This document shows, piece by piece, positions 50,227-57,575 of a stretch of 64,000 nt of DNA. The notes beneath the pieces are model-generated. The model did not search any database. It was not told the origin of the DNA and worked only from the letters and a program-made list of their open reading frames with translations. The DNA is from Nitratireductor indicus C115 (lineage in GTDB: Bacteria; Pseudomonadota; Alphaproteobacteria; Rhizobiales; Rhizobiaceae): contig NZ_AMSI01000001.1 in assembly GCF_000300515.1 (NCBI RefSeq), positions 186,001 through 250,000 of the forward strand. Direction: 5' to 3'. The translations under genes and the position numbers were made by a program. Position 1 is the stretch's first letter. The number at the start of each line of letters is the position of its first letter.

Positions 50227-51228
50227 CTACGACACGGTGAAACCGTGCGCATAGGGATCGCGGTCGTCGATGATGATGGTATTGAACCCCGTTACCCGCG
50301 CCCAGCCGGCAACCGACGGAATGATGGCAGGTCGTCCGGCAATTTCCGTTTCCGCTTCCACGCGCCCCTCGAAGAGCGAACCGATGATGCTCTCGTGCAC
50401 GAAATCCTCACCCGTTTTCAAGAGCCCCTTGGCGTGCCATTGGGCCATCCGGGCGGAGGTCCCGGTGCCGCAGGGTGAGCGGTCGATGGCCTTGTCGCCA
50501 TAGAATACGGCGTTGCGCGCGTGCGCGTCATTCCTGGTGGGCCGGCCCGTCCACAAAATGTGACTCAAGCCGCGAATTTCGGGCTTTTCGGGATGCACAA
50601 ACTCATACTTTTCGTTCAGCGCCGCCCGCAGCTTCGGGCTCCAGCCGATCAGGTCGCCCGCAGAATGCTCCGCCATGTCGGAGAAGGCTTCCTGCGGCTC
50701 GACGATGGCGTAGAAATTGCCGCCATAGGCAACGTCCACCGTAACCTCACCCAGCCCCTCCACGACGGCCGTCAGATCGGTGGAGTGCAGGAAGGCCGGA
50801 ACATTGGTCAGCCGCACCTTTTCGACGAACCGCGCGTTCTGCTCGTATTGCGCAACAACCAGGCCGGCCGGCGTGTCCAGCCTCACCACGCCCGGCTCGC
50901 GCGGCCGGATCAGGCCGTTCTCGATGCCGATGGTGATCGTGCCGATCGTGCCGTGGCCGCACATGGGCAGGCAGCCCGACGTTTCGATGAAGAGGATGCC
51001 GATATCGCAGTCCTCGCGCGTGGGCGGATAGAGTATGGAGCCCGACATCATGTCGTGGCCGCGTGGCTCGAACATCAGACCGGTGCGGATCCAGTCGAAC
51101 TCGGCGAGAAAATGAGCCCGCTTTTCGAGCATGGTCGCGCCCTTCAGAAGCGGGCCGCCGCCCGCCACCACGCGCACCGGATTGCCGCAGGTGTGGCCAT
51201 CGATACAGGTGAAGGTGCTGACCGCCAT
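50227..51228 (-). CDS. 4-hydroxyproline 2-epimerase
   Basis: A 333-residue proline-racemase-superfamily enzyme with both catalytic Cys: Cys90 in PMCGHGTIG and Cys253 in RSPCGTGTSAR. It starts MAVSTFTCIDGHTCGNPVRVV, typical of the 4-hydroxyproline epimerase group. It converts trans-4-hydroxy-L-proline to cis-4-hydroxy-D-proline, the substrate of the flavoprotein encoded just upstream. The frame continues far upstream, but ATG 51228 with AAAGGAAG just before it is the true start. Genes on both sides belong to the same pathway, so the assignment is well supported. Confidence 0.9.
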   Translation of the reverse strand: MAVSTFTCIDGHTCGNPVRVVAGGGPLLKGATMLEKRAHFLAEFDWIRTGLMFEPRGHDMMSGSILYPPTREDCDIGILFIETSGCLPMCGHGTIGTITIGIENGLIRPREPGVVRLDTPAGLVVAQYEQNARFVEKVRLTNVPAFLHSTDLTAVVEGLGEVTVDVAYGGNFYAIVEPQEAFSDMAEHSAGDLIGWSPKLRAALNEKYEFVHPEKPEIRGLSHILWTGRPTRNDAHARNAVFYGDKAIDRSPCGTGTSARMAQWHAKGLLKTGEDFVHESIIGSLFEGRVEAETEIAGRPAIIPSVAGWARVTGFNTIIIDDRDPYAHGFTVS

Positions 51229-51239
51229 GGGGCTTCCTT

Positions 51240-52499
51240 TCAGAACCGGTCGGGCCGGAAGGGCGAGATGTCTATGGAAGGGTTTTCGCCCAGAATGAGC
51301 TCGCTGACCAGCCTGGCCGTGGCGGCCGATTGCGTGAGACCGAGATGCCCATGGCCGAAGGCATGGATGACGCGCGGCGAGCGTGGCGAACGGCCGATCA
51401 CGGGCAGGGAATCGGGCATGGAAGGGCGTGAGCCCATCCATTCCACGCCACCCTCGCGTTTCAGGCCGGGCAGGAAGGCGGCCGCCTTGTCGAGCATGTG
51501 CTTCGACCGCTTGAAATTCACCGGTGCATCGAAGCGCGCCAGTTCCGACGCGCCGCCGACGCGGATACCCGTTTCCAGCGGGGTGATGACAAAGCCATGG
51601 GCAGCAAAGATGAGCTGCCGTTTGAGATCGAATGCGCCGGGTGGCAGCGTGGTGTTGTAGCCGCGCTCGGGCGTCACCGGCAGCGCATCGCCAAGCGTGG
51701 CGGCAAGCGTTTTCGACCAGGGTCCGGCGGCGAGAACCGCGTGCTGCGCCTCGATCTCGCGACCGTTCTCCAGCGTCAGCCGCACGCCGCGGGCGGTCTC
51801 GCCAAGCGACGCGACATGCCCCGTCATTACCTCGACGCCGCGGTCCTGCGCGGCCTTCAGTACTGCCAGAGCATAGTCGCGTGGATCGCTCACCGTCTGC
51901 CATTGCGGCATGAAAACCGCTTTTGTGAGACGCGGCGAAAGACCGGGTTGCAGCTCCCCCAGCCGCTCCCCATCCACATGCTCGACCTCGATGCCGGCTT
52001 CCTGGCAGCGTTTCCACGCTGCGAGAGAGGCGCGCCACTCGGCCTCGCTTTCATAGAGCTCCAGTGCGCCGTCGCGCCGCACCAGATGATCGATGCCGGC
52101 TTCCCTGGTCAGCTTTGCCGTTTCTTCCGTGGTCAGCCGGTTGAGCGCGGCCTGCGCGGCGGTGCTTGCCTCGATGCGGTCGGGCATGCTGGCGCGCAGG
52201 AAGCGCAGCAGCCACGGCAGCATGGCCGGAAATTCCGCAGGCGGTATGGCAAGTGGCCCGAGCGGATCAAGCAGCCATTTCGGCGCCTTGAACAGGATGC
52301 CGGGAGAGGCGAGCGGCAGGATTGCCGGAAACGCGAATGCGCCCGCATTGCCGCGGCTTGCGGCATTGGCTGGCATGTCGCGTTCGATCAAAAGCACTCG
52401 CTGCCCTGAGGCGGCGAGACGGAACGCCGTGGCGATGCCGATAATGCCGCCGCCGACAATGGCGACGTCATGGAGTTCCGCTTCCTGCGTCGCGCTCAT
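51240..52499 (-). CDS. DadA-type FAD oxidoreductase, probable D-hydroxyproline dehydrogenase
   Basis: A 419-residue flavoprotein with VAIVGGGIIGIATAFRLAASGQRVLLIER near the N-terminus, ASRGNAGAFAFPAILPLASPG, and a C-terminal MGSRPSMPDSLPVIGRSPRSPRVIHAFGHGHLGLTQSAATARLVSELI. Together this is the DadA fold. By context it oxidises cis-4-hydroxy-D-proline to 1-pyrroline-4-hydroxy-2-carboxylate and passes electrons to the membrane chain. It is the single-polypeptide type, in contrast to the three-subunit enzyme at 18.4-21.2 kb. It is 11 bp from the epimerase gene and 12 bp from the DapA-family gene. Confidence 0.86.
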   Translation of the reverse strand: MSATQEAELHDVAIVGGGIIGIATAFRLAASGQRVLLIERDMPANAASRGNAGAFAFPAILPLASPGILFKAPKWLLDPLGPLAIPPAEFPAMLPWLLRFLRASMPDRIEASTAAQAALNRLTTEETAKLTREAGIDHLVRRDGALELYESEAEWRASLAAWKRCQEAGIEVEHVDGERLGELQPGLSPRLTKAVFMPQWQTVSDPRDYALAVLKAAQDRGVEVMTGHVASLGETARGVRLTLENGREIEAQHAVLAAGPWSKTLAATLGDALPVTPERGYNTTLPPGAFDLKRQLIFAAHGFVITPLETGIRVGGASELARFDAPVNFKRSKHMLDKAAAFLPGLKREGGVEWMGSRPSMPDSLPVIGRSPRSPRVIHAFGHGHLGLTQSAATARLVSELILGENPSIDISPFRPDRF

Positions 52500-52511
52500 G
52501 TGGGCACCCGG

Positions 52512-53420
52512 TCAGGCAGCGAGCTGGGAAAGATCGGGCAATGCAGGCCGTGCGGCGAGCGCATCGCGAACGACCTGTTCCACCCGCTTGCGGTTCTCGC
52601 CGGAAAGCGGCATGCGCGGCATGCGAACATGTTCCGTGGAACCGAGTTCAAGGGCTTCCACCAGCTTGATGTTCTGCACGAGATAAGTGGAGACATCGAG
52701 ATCGAGCAGCGGGCGGAACCAGCGATAGATCGCGCGCGCTTCGTTCCAGCGGCCTGCCTTGGCAAGGCGGTAGATCGCCACCGTTTCGCGCGGGAAGGCG
52801 ACAACGAGGCCGGCCACCCAGCCGACGGCGCCCATGGCAAGCGCCTCGAGCGCAAGATTGTCGACGCCGGTGAAGACGTCGAAGCGGTCGCCGAAATGCG
52901 ACAGGATTTCCGTCGTGCGACGGATATCGTCGGAGGATTCCTTCACGGCGACAAAGCGCTTGTCGGCGGCCAGCTTCTCCATGATCTCGACGGTCACATC
53001 GACGCGATAGGCGACCCGGTTGGAATAGATCATCACCGGCAGGTCACCTGCCTGCGCGACCGCGCTCAGCGTTGCGACCGTTTCTTCCGGATTGGTGTGA
53101 TAGATCGGGCTTGGCACAACCATCAGCCCGGCAGCACCTGCCTTGGCGGCTTTTCTGGCAAGCTCCGCCGCGTCGCGCGTTGCTGCTTCCGCAATGGTCA
53201 GAAGGACAGGCTTGCTGCCGGCCACCGATTGCGCGGTCTTCAGCACCGCAAGGCGCTCCTCATGCGACAGCATGAAGCCTTCGCCAAGGGAGCCGCAGAC
53301 GATCAGGCCGTCGCTGCCGGCTTCCATCTGCAATGCGAAGCAACGCTCCATCTCTTTGTGATCGAGCGTGTCGTCTGTGGTGAACTTCGTGGTGACAGCC
53401 GGAAAAACACCTTTCCACAT
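52512..53420 (-). CDS. DapA-family protein, probable 1-pyrroline-4-hydroxy-2-carboxylate deaminase
   Basis: A 302-residue class I aldolase-fold enzyme. Schiff-base Lys160 lies in VAVKESSDD, with Tyr132 in MIYSNRVAYRV and the GSLGEGFML loop near residue 44. It lacks the GTTGE loop and the PGR arginine of true DapA, which distinguishes it from the gene at 23384. By context it deaminates the D-hydroxyproline dehydrogenase product to alpha-ketoglutarate semialdehyde. The ATG at 53420 follows AGAGGAG; a longer start at 53447 lacks one. It is the first gene of the operon, divergent from the GntR regulator. Confidence 0.85.
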   Translation of the reverse strand: MWKGVFPAVTTKFTTDDTLDHKEMERCFALQMEAGSDGLIVCGSLGEGFMLSHEERLAVLKTAQSVAGSKPVLLTIAEAATRDAAELARKAAKAGAAGLMVVPSPIYHTNPEETVATLSAVAQAGDLPVMIYSNRVAYRVDVTVEIMEKLAADKRFVAVKESSDDIRRTTEILSHFGDRFDVFTGVDNLALEALAMGAVGWVAGLVVAFPRETVAIYRLAKAGRWNEARAIYRWFRPLLDLDVSTYLVQNIKLVEALELGSTEHVRMPRMPLSGENRKRVEQVVRDALAARPALPDLSQLAA

Positions 53421-53534
53421 GCCCGTAACTCCTCTCGGAAAGCGCATCCGCCTTATGTGCGGCGATGCGACCAGGGACCGTCAGCCTGCCAGCCAAAAAG
53501 ACTGCAGACCAGTCATGAAGACTCTTTAACTCAG

Positions 53535-53546
53535 ATTGGATCCAAT
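53535..53546. promoter_or_regulatory. GntR operator palindrome ATTGGATCCAAT
   Basis: A perfect 12-bp palindrome in the 188-bp gap between the hydroxyproline operon and the divergent GntR regulator. It is followed by a further ATACAAT half-like motif. TTGGATCCAA-type sites are typical of FCD-class GntR regulators, so this is the likely operator for both directions. Confidence 0.65.
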
Positions 53547-53608
53547 ATACAATAGGGGAAATTGCAGCGACATGCGATGAATTGGGCAGGCCCAGGAGCA
53601 GGAAAACG

Positions 53609-54295
53609 ATGAAACTCGAAACCGTGGACATTCGGCAATCGGCTTCGGCAGCCGATGTGGTGTTCGAGGCTCTGCGCAAGGCCATCATCGAGGGCGAACT
53701 GGCGGAGGGTGAGCACCTGCGCCAGGACCATATCGCGCAGATGTTCAACACCAGCCGCATACCCGTGCGCGAGGCGTTGAAACGGCTGGAGCAAGAAGGT
53801 CTCGTTGCGAACGAGCGCTACAAGGGAACGGTCGTGGCAGCTCTTTCCTCTGCCGAAGTGGAGGAAATATTCGAGTTCCGGGCGCTGCTTGAAAGCGAGG
53901 TGATCCGACTGGCCGTGCCCCGGTTGAGTGAGGAGCAACTCGCTGAGGCCTATCGCCATCTTCAGGCTTTCGCCTCGGAGCCCGATGCTTCGCTTTGGGG
54001 CGAGATCAATCGAAACTTCCACTACAGTCTCTACGAGGCTGCCGGTCGCCCCTATCATCTACAGGTGATCCGCTCTTCGCTTGACCGGGTGGACCGCTAT
54101 CTGCGCGCCCAGCTCACCCTCACCAACGGAATGACGAGGGCCCGCGCCGAACATCAGGCGATCTACGATGCCTGTGCCCGAGGCGATGCGGACGAGGCGG
54201 CACGATTGACCCGTGCGCATATCCTGGACGCCAGCCGTTCCCTTCTGGTCTTTATCGAGGAGCGCCGGGCGGTGGCTCAGGCAGAAAGCCACTGA
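53609..54295 (+). CDS. GntR-family (FCD domain) regulator of hydroxyproline operon
   Basis: A 228-residue regulator. The winged helix (residues about 12-75) shows ADVVFEALRKAIIEGELAEGEHLRQDHIAQMFNTSRIPVREALKRLEQEGLV. The FCD effector domain has EFRALLESEVIRLAVPRLSEEQL, NRNFHYSLYEAAGRPY and a final AEHQAIYDACARGDADEAARLTRAHI. It starts at ATG 53609 behind AGGA; the frame also opens at TTG 53582. It is divergent from the operon with an operator palindrome in the gap, so it probably responds to hydroxyproline or a derived intermediate. Confidence 0.9.
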   Translation: MKLETVDIRQSASAADVVFEALRKAIIEGELAEGEHLRQDHIAQMFNTSRIPVREALKRLEQEGLVANERYKGTVVAALSSAEVEEIFEFRALLESEVIRLAVPRLSEEQLAEAYRHLQAFASEPDASLWGEINRNFHYSLYEAAGRPYHLQVIRSSLDRVDRYLRAQLTLTNGMTRARAEHQAIYDACARGDADEAARLTRAHILDASRSLLVFIEERRAVAQAESH

Positions 54296-54327
54296 AACGA
54301 AAACCTCGCGGCCGTTTCGGTGGTGCT

Positions 54328-54380
54328 AAAATGAAGGAGCGTCCCTTCCGTGACCGAAAGGGACGCTCCTTCATTTTGTT
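54328..54380. terminator. 20-bp perfect-stem bidirectional terminator
   Basis: The stem arms are 54328-54347 and 54358-54377, 20 perfect base pairs around a 10-nt loop, with AAAA on one side and TTTT on the other. Placed between the convergent GntR and Kazal-lipoprotein genes, it should stop transcription from both. Confidence 0.92.
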
Positions 54381-54389
54381 TCTCTAGCA

Positions 54390-54430
54390 TTTGTGCAGAC
54401 ATCAGGTGAAACCACCTGATTGAAGGATGC
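54390..54430. repeat. Dispersed palindromic repeat, copy 3
   Basis: ATCAGGTG (54401-54408) and CACCTGAT (54413-54420) form a perfect inverted repeat with an AAAC loop, preceded by CATTTGTGCAGAC. Read on the minus strand this matches the element at 27046-27090 (TCAGATGG/CCATCTGA followed by CGTCCGCACAAATG) and more weakly that at 3543. Confidence 0.55.
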
Positions 54431-54431
54431 T

Positions 54432-54833
54432 CTATCGGCAGGCTCCAGGCCGGATCACCCGATAGCCTTCGGCGCGTGCGCCACAGGCATTGCCGAATGT
54501 GCGGATGCTGCCGCCGCGCTTTGCGCAAACAGGGCGATATTCCATCGTGCAGGCCTGTGGCCGGTCAGGACGGCTCGACTGCGGGCGGCACTGACCGGGA
54601 TGCTGCACCCGGAAGCCCGCGGCACGCGCCATGCAGGCATTGGAGAAGGTGCGCTGGCGCGAACCGGCGCGCGCGCAGACCGGTGCATATTCGCGCGTGC
54701 AGATCTGCGGCCGGTCGGGCCGCGGCGGCAGGGGCCGGGTCGGCGGTTCTTCCACGACCACGGTACAGCTCGCAAGAATAATTGCCGCGCCGAACAGTGC
54801 GGCAAGACGTGTAATGAGTTTCGAAATCAGCAC
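54432..54833 (-). CDS. Lipoprotein with two Kazal-like domains
   Basis: A 133-residue secreted lipoprotein. A signal peptide with lipobox IILASC puts the lipidated Cys near residue 23. A Pro-rich linker (PPTRPLPPRPDRP) leads to two repeated Kazal-like modules. Module 1 runs from CTREYAPVCARAG to HPGQC and module 2 from CTMEYRPVCAKRG to RPGAC, each with a C-x6-C-x9-C-x12-C pattern. Kazal domains inhibit serine proteases; single-module versions occur in Rhizobiales. It may protect the envelope from host or competitor proteases. It stands alone next to another small lipoprotein gene. Confidence 0.83.
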   Translation of the reverse strand: MLISKLITRLAALFGAAIILASCTVVVEEPPTRPLPPRPDRPQICTREYAPVCARAGSRQRTFSNACMARAAGFRVQHPGQCRPQSSRPDRPQACTMEYRPVCAKRGGSIRTFGNACGARAEGYRVIRPGACR

Positions 54834-55005
54834 GGTAACCCCTCCTCAAAACTGCGGTCTCTCCGCATGATCAATCCGCGGGGAGATTAGCCGATTTTTG
54901 AACATTCGCTACCCAATTGTTCATGGATAGCCGCACTTCGCCGCCGATGGTTAGCGCATTTCAGGGCTCGCACTAAAGAACATCGGCGGTGTGGCGGAGT
55001 GTCTC

Positions 55006-55266
55006 TTAACGATAGCCTTTGTTGCATCCTTCGAGATTGCGGCTGTTGCAGGCGCTCGTTTCTGTGTTCGCCCGCGGTACGCAGTTCGCTTGGCGCGGGT
55101 CTCTGCTGGTGCAGTCCGAATTGTCATTGGAGTAAACGGAGCGCGGTGGAAGTGGCGCGGGCTCGCTGTTGCGCGATACCGTGTCTATGCATCCAGCAAT
55201 GGCGAGGGAGGATGACAGGAAGGCGGCCTTCAAAAAGGGCCGCCCGGAAATCGAGCTTGAAAACAT
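55006..55266 (-). CDS. Small Cys-containing lipoprotein, unknown function
   Basis: An 86-residue frame starting MFSSSISGRPFLKAAFLSSS with a lipobox LAIAGC, so Cys26 would be lipidated. The mature part is short and polar, with Pro-rich PAPLPPRSVY and four further Cys in SDCTSRDPRQANC, SACNSR and EGCNKGYR. I recognise no family. The signal sequence and lipobox argue for a real gene. Same strand as, and about 170 bp upstream of, the Kazal lipoprotein gene. Confidence 0.6.
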   Translation of the reverse strand: MFSSSISGRPFLKAAFLSSSLAIAGCIDTVSRNSEPAPLPPRSVYSNDNSDCTSRDPRQANCVPRANTETSACNSRNLEGCNKGYR

Positions 55267-55325
55267 GGATTGGTCCTAAAATGACCGCCAGACCGGCGGC
55301 AGGCGCCCCCACGCGTTGCAACACA

Positions 55326-56594
55326 CTATTTCAATCGGCGAACCGTGTCTTTTTCGGGGAAGCAAGTGGCCGCCAGACCGTTTTTCTCCTGCCAGGCACC
55401 GATGGAACGCCGTGTCTTGAATCCGGCGAGCCCGTCGGCGCCGCCCACGTCATGGCCGAGCTTCTCCAGACCGCGCTGCATGGCCGCCACGTCGCTGCGG
55501 CTGAAGCCGGAGACCTTCTGCCATGGGGCCACGAAACCATTGTCGCCATACATGATGCGGTCGCCCGCATGCCCGATGAAGAGCGCGTAAAGATCGCTCT
55601 CATTATAGTCCTTCAGGCGGTAGAAATTCGGCGTGACGATGAAGGCCGGGCCAAAGCGCCCTGCCGGAAGCATCAGATAGCCTTCGGCGCCGAGCTCATG
55701 GGCCGGAAAAGCCTTTCCGCCCACGCGTCTGATCCCCAGAGCCTGCCAGTCGGCAATGCTGCGACCCCGGTCGGGGCCTTCGAGCGAGCATGACACATTG
55801 CCGGGTAACACAACCTCAAACCCCCAGTCGCGTCCGTTCGCCCAGCCATGCCGGGCGAGATAGTTCGCGATCGAGGCCAGCGTGTCGAGTTCGGAGCCCC
55901 AGATGTCGGCGCTGCCGTCGCCATCGCCGTCCACCGCATACTTGAGATAGGAAGTCGGCATGAATTGCGGCTGGCCCATGGCTCCGGCCCAGGAAGAGCG
56001 CAGCATGCGCGCACCGACGCCGCGCTTCTCGACCATTTCGAGCGCTGCCAGCACTTCCTGCCGGAACATGTCCTTGCGGGTTGCCAGAAACGCTTTGGTG
56101 CCAAGCACCTCGAAGGCATCATAAGGGATCTTGGCGCTGCCAAATCCCGATTCCCGCCCCCAGACGGCCAGCAGGATACCACGCGGCACGCCATAGCGTT
56201 TCTCGATTGCGGCAAGACCGGACGTCAGCCTCTGCGCGCGCGCCTTGCCTCCGGAGACCACGCCTCCCACATGCTGGAAATAGGCGGAAGGCGCGCGGAA
56301 TTCCGCCTGGTGCTGCTTATCGCTGCGCGGCCTGCTTTCTCCGGGCAGAACGAGGTCCGGCAACTTTAGATTGGGCTTCACGCCCGCAAAGGCGGCGTTG
56401 AACGTATCGGTGGAAATCCCGCGCGCCCGTGCTTCCGGCCATAAATCCTTGGCAAGCCAGCTTTGGAACTGCTGCTCGACGGATTGTGCGGAGAGGGTTG
56501 TAGGGAAGGTGAGAAGACCTGCCAGAAGCGCTGCTGCGGTGAGACCTGCGGTGCGGCGTGAGAGACGCGAAAGCCGGGCCATACTGCTCTTCAT
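55326..56594 (-). CDS. Lytic murein transglycosylase (MltB family) with peptidoglycan-binding domain
   Basis: A 422-residue periplasmic enzyme that cleaves glycan strands. A signal peptide (SRRTAGLTAAALLAGLLTFPTTLSAQ) precedes the SLT_2 domain. That domain has FQSWLAKDLWPEARARGIS, the catalytic Glu in VWGRESGFGSAKIPYDAFEVL, and SSWAGAMGQPQFMPTSYLKYAVDGDGDG. The C-terminal peptidoglycan-binding module (about 355-420) shows DVAAMQRGLEKLGHDVGGADGLAGFKTRRSIGAWQEKNGL. No lipobox is present, unlike E. coli MltB. ATG 56594 is chosen; the longer frame to 56693 runs into recR. It is the last gene after recR, 16 bp away. Confidence 0.92.
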   Translation of the reverse strand: MKSSMARLSRLSRRTAGLTAAALLAGLLTFPTTLSAQSVEQQFQSWLAKDLWPEARARGISTDTFNAAFAGVKPNLKLPDLVLPGESRPRSDKQHQAEFRAPSAYFQHVGGVVSGGKARAQRLTSGLAAIEKRYGVPRGILLAVWGRESGFGSAKIPYDAFEVLGTKAFLATRKDMFRQEVLAALEMVEKRGVGARMLRSSWAGAMGQPQFMPTSYLKYAVDGDGDGSADIWGSELDTLASIANYLARHGWANGRDWGFEVVLPGNVSCSLEGPDRGRSIADWQALGIRRVGGKAFPAHELGAEGYLMLPAGRFGPAFIVTPNFYRLKDYNESDLYALFIGHAGDRIMYGDNGFVAPWQKVSGFSRSDVAAMQRGLEKLGHDVGGADGLAGFKTRRSIGAWQEKNGLAATCFPEKDTVRRLK

Positions 56595-56610
56595 GCTGCG
56601 TCTCGCCTCT

Positions 56611-57216
56611 TCAGAATGCGGTGCGTGATTTGAGGGCGGCGGCAAGCGTGCCCTCGTCCAGATAATCGAGTTCGCCGCCGACCGGCACGCCATGGGCGAG
56701 ACGGGTGACCTTCACATCCATGCCTGCCATCTGATCGGTGATGTAGTGGGCGGTGGTCTGGCCCTCGACGGTCGCATTGACCGCGAGAATGATCTCCGAA
56801 ACGCCGCCTTCTGCGACCCGGCTCACCAACCCCTTGATGTTGAGATCGTCCGGCCCCACGCCATCGAGTGGTGACAGCGTTCCGCCCAGCACGTGATAGC
56901 GAGCGTTCATCGCACCGGCCCGCTCCAGCGCCCACAGGTCGGAGACATCCTCCACGACGATGATCGTGGCCCCGTCTCGGCGCGGATCGGTACAGATGGT
57001 GCAAGGATCGCTGGTGTCGACATTGCCGCAGGTGGAGCAGATGCGCACGCGCTCAAGCGCCTCGGCCATGGCCGAGGAGAGCGGCGCGAAGAGCTGCTCC
57101 TTCTTCTTGATGAGATGCAGCGCAGCCCGCCGGGCCGAGCGCGGCCCAAGCCCCGGCACACGGGCCAGAAGCTGGATGAGGCGCTCGATTTCAGGGCCGG
57201 CGATGGCTTTCGACAT
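56611..57216 (-). CDS. recR: Recombination mediator protein RecR
   Basis: A 201-residue DNA-repair protein acting with RecO and RecF to load RecA. It has the HhH region [24 protein letters not shown], a zinc finger [16 protein letters not shown], and the Toprim domain ([41 protein letters not shown]). It is the third gene in the classic dnaX-ybaB-recR array, 18 bp after ybaB. Length and motifs are standard. Confidence 0.96.
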   Translation of the reverse strand: MSKAIAGPEIERLIQLLARVPGLGPRSARRAALHLIKKKEQLFAPLSSAMAEALERVRICSTCGNVDTSDPCTICTDPRRDGATIIVVEDVSDLWALERAGAMNARYHVLGGTLSPLDGVGPDDLNIKGLVSRVAEGGVSEIILAVNATVEGQTTAHYITDQMAGMDVKVTRLAHGVPVGGELDYLDEGTLAAALKSRTAF

Positions 57217-57234
57217 TGTGCTGCAAGCTCCCGG

Positions 57235-57558
57235 TCAGAACGGCAGCTTCATTCCCGGCGGGATCGGCAGGCCGGCCGTCATTTCCTGCGTCTTGCTCTG
57301 CATTTCGGCCTCGATCTTGGCCTTGGCGTCGTTGTGGGCGGCAAGGATCAGGTCTTCGAGAATTTCCGCCTCGTCTTCCTTGAGAAGCGAAGGATCGATC
57401 TTGATGCCCTTCAGCTCGAATTTGCCTGAAAGCGTCACCTTCACGGCGCCGCCTCCCGCCTGGCCCTCGGCCTCCATCTTCGAGATTTCTTCCTGCATGG
57501 CCTGAAATTTGGCCTGCATTTCCTTGGCCTTGCCCATGAGGCCCATGAGATCACGCAT
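57235..57558 (-). CDS. YbaB/EbfC family nucleoid-associated protein
   Basis: A 107-residue DNA-binding protein beginning [25 protein letters not shown], with the typical central [25 protein letters not shown] and a C-terminal amphipathic part ending [15 protein letters not shown]. It is nested between dnaX (17 bp upstream) and recR, its usual place. Members bind DNA as dimers and influence nucleoid structure or gene expression. Confidence 0.94.
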   Translation of the reverse strand: MRDLMGLMGKAKEMQAKFQAMQEEISKMEAEGQAGGGAVKVTLSGKFELKGIKIDPSLLKEDEAEILEDLILAAHNDAKAKIEAEMQSKTQEMTAGLPIPPGMKLPF

Positions 57559-57575
57559 GTTGGTCTCCAGTTTGA

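Noticed and set aside
48388-50478. 696-codon plus-strand frame across the hydroxyproline operon
   Set aside because: Antisense to two enzymes with intact catalytic residues; its translation has no recognisable domain.
50227-52038. 603-codon reading for the 4-hydroxyproline epimerase
   Set aside because: The first 270 codons are antisense-like sequence overlapping the flavoprotein gene in another frame; ATG 51228 has a ribosome-binding site.
54476-54870. Plus-strand frames opposite the Kazal lipoprotein
   Set aside because: They lack a signal sequence or Cys pattern; the minus frame has a lipobox and two repeated modules.
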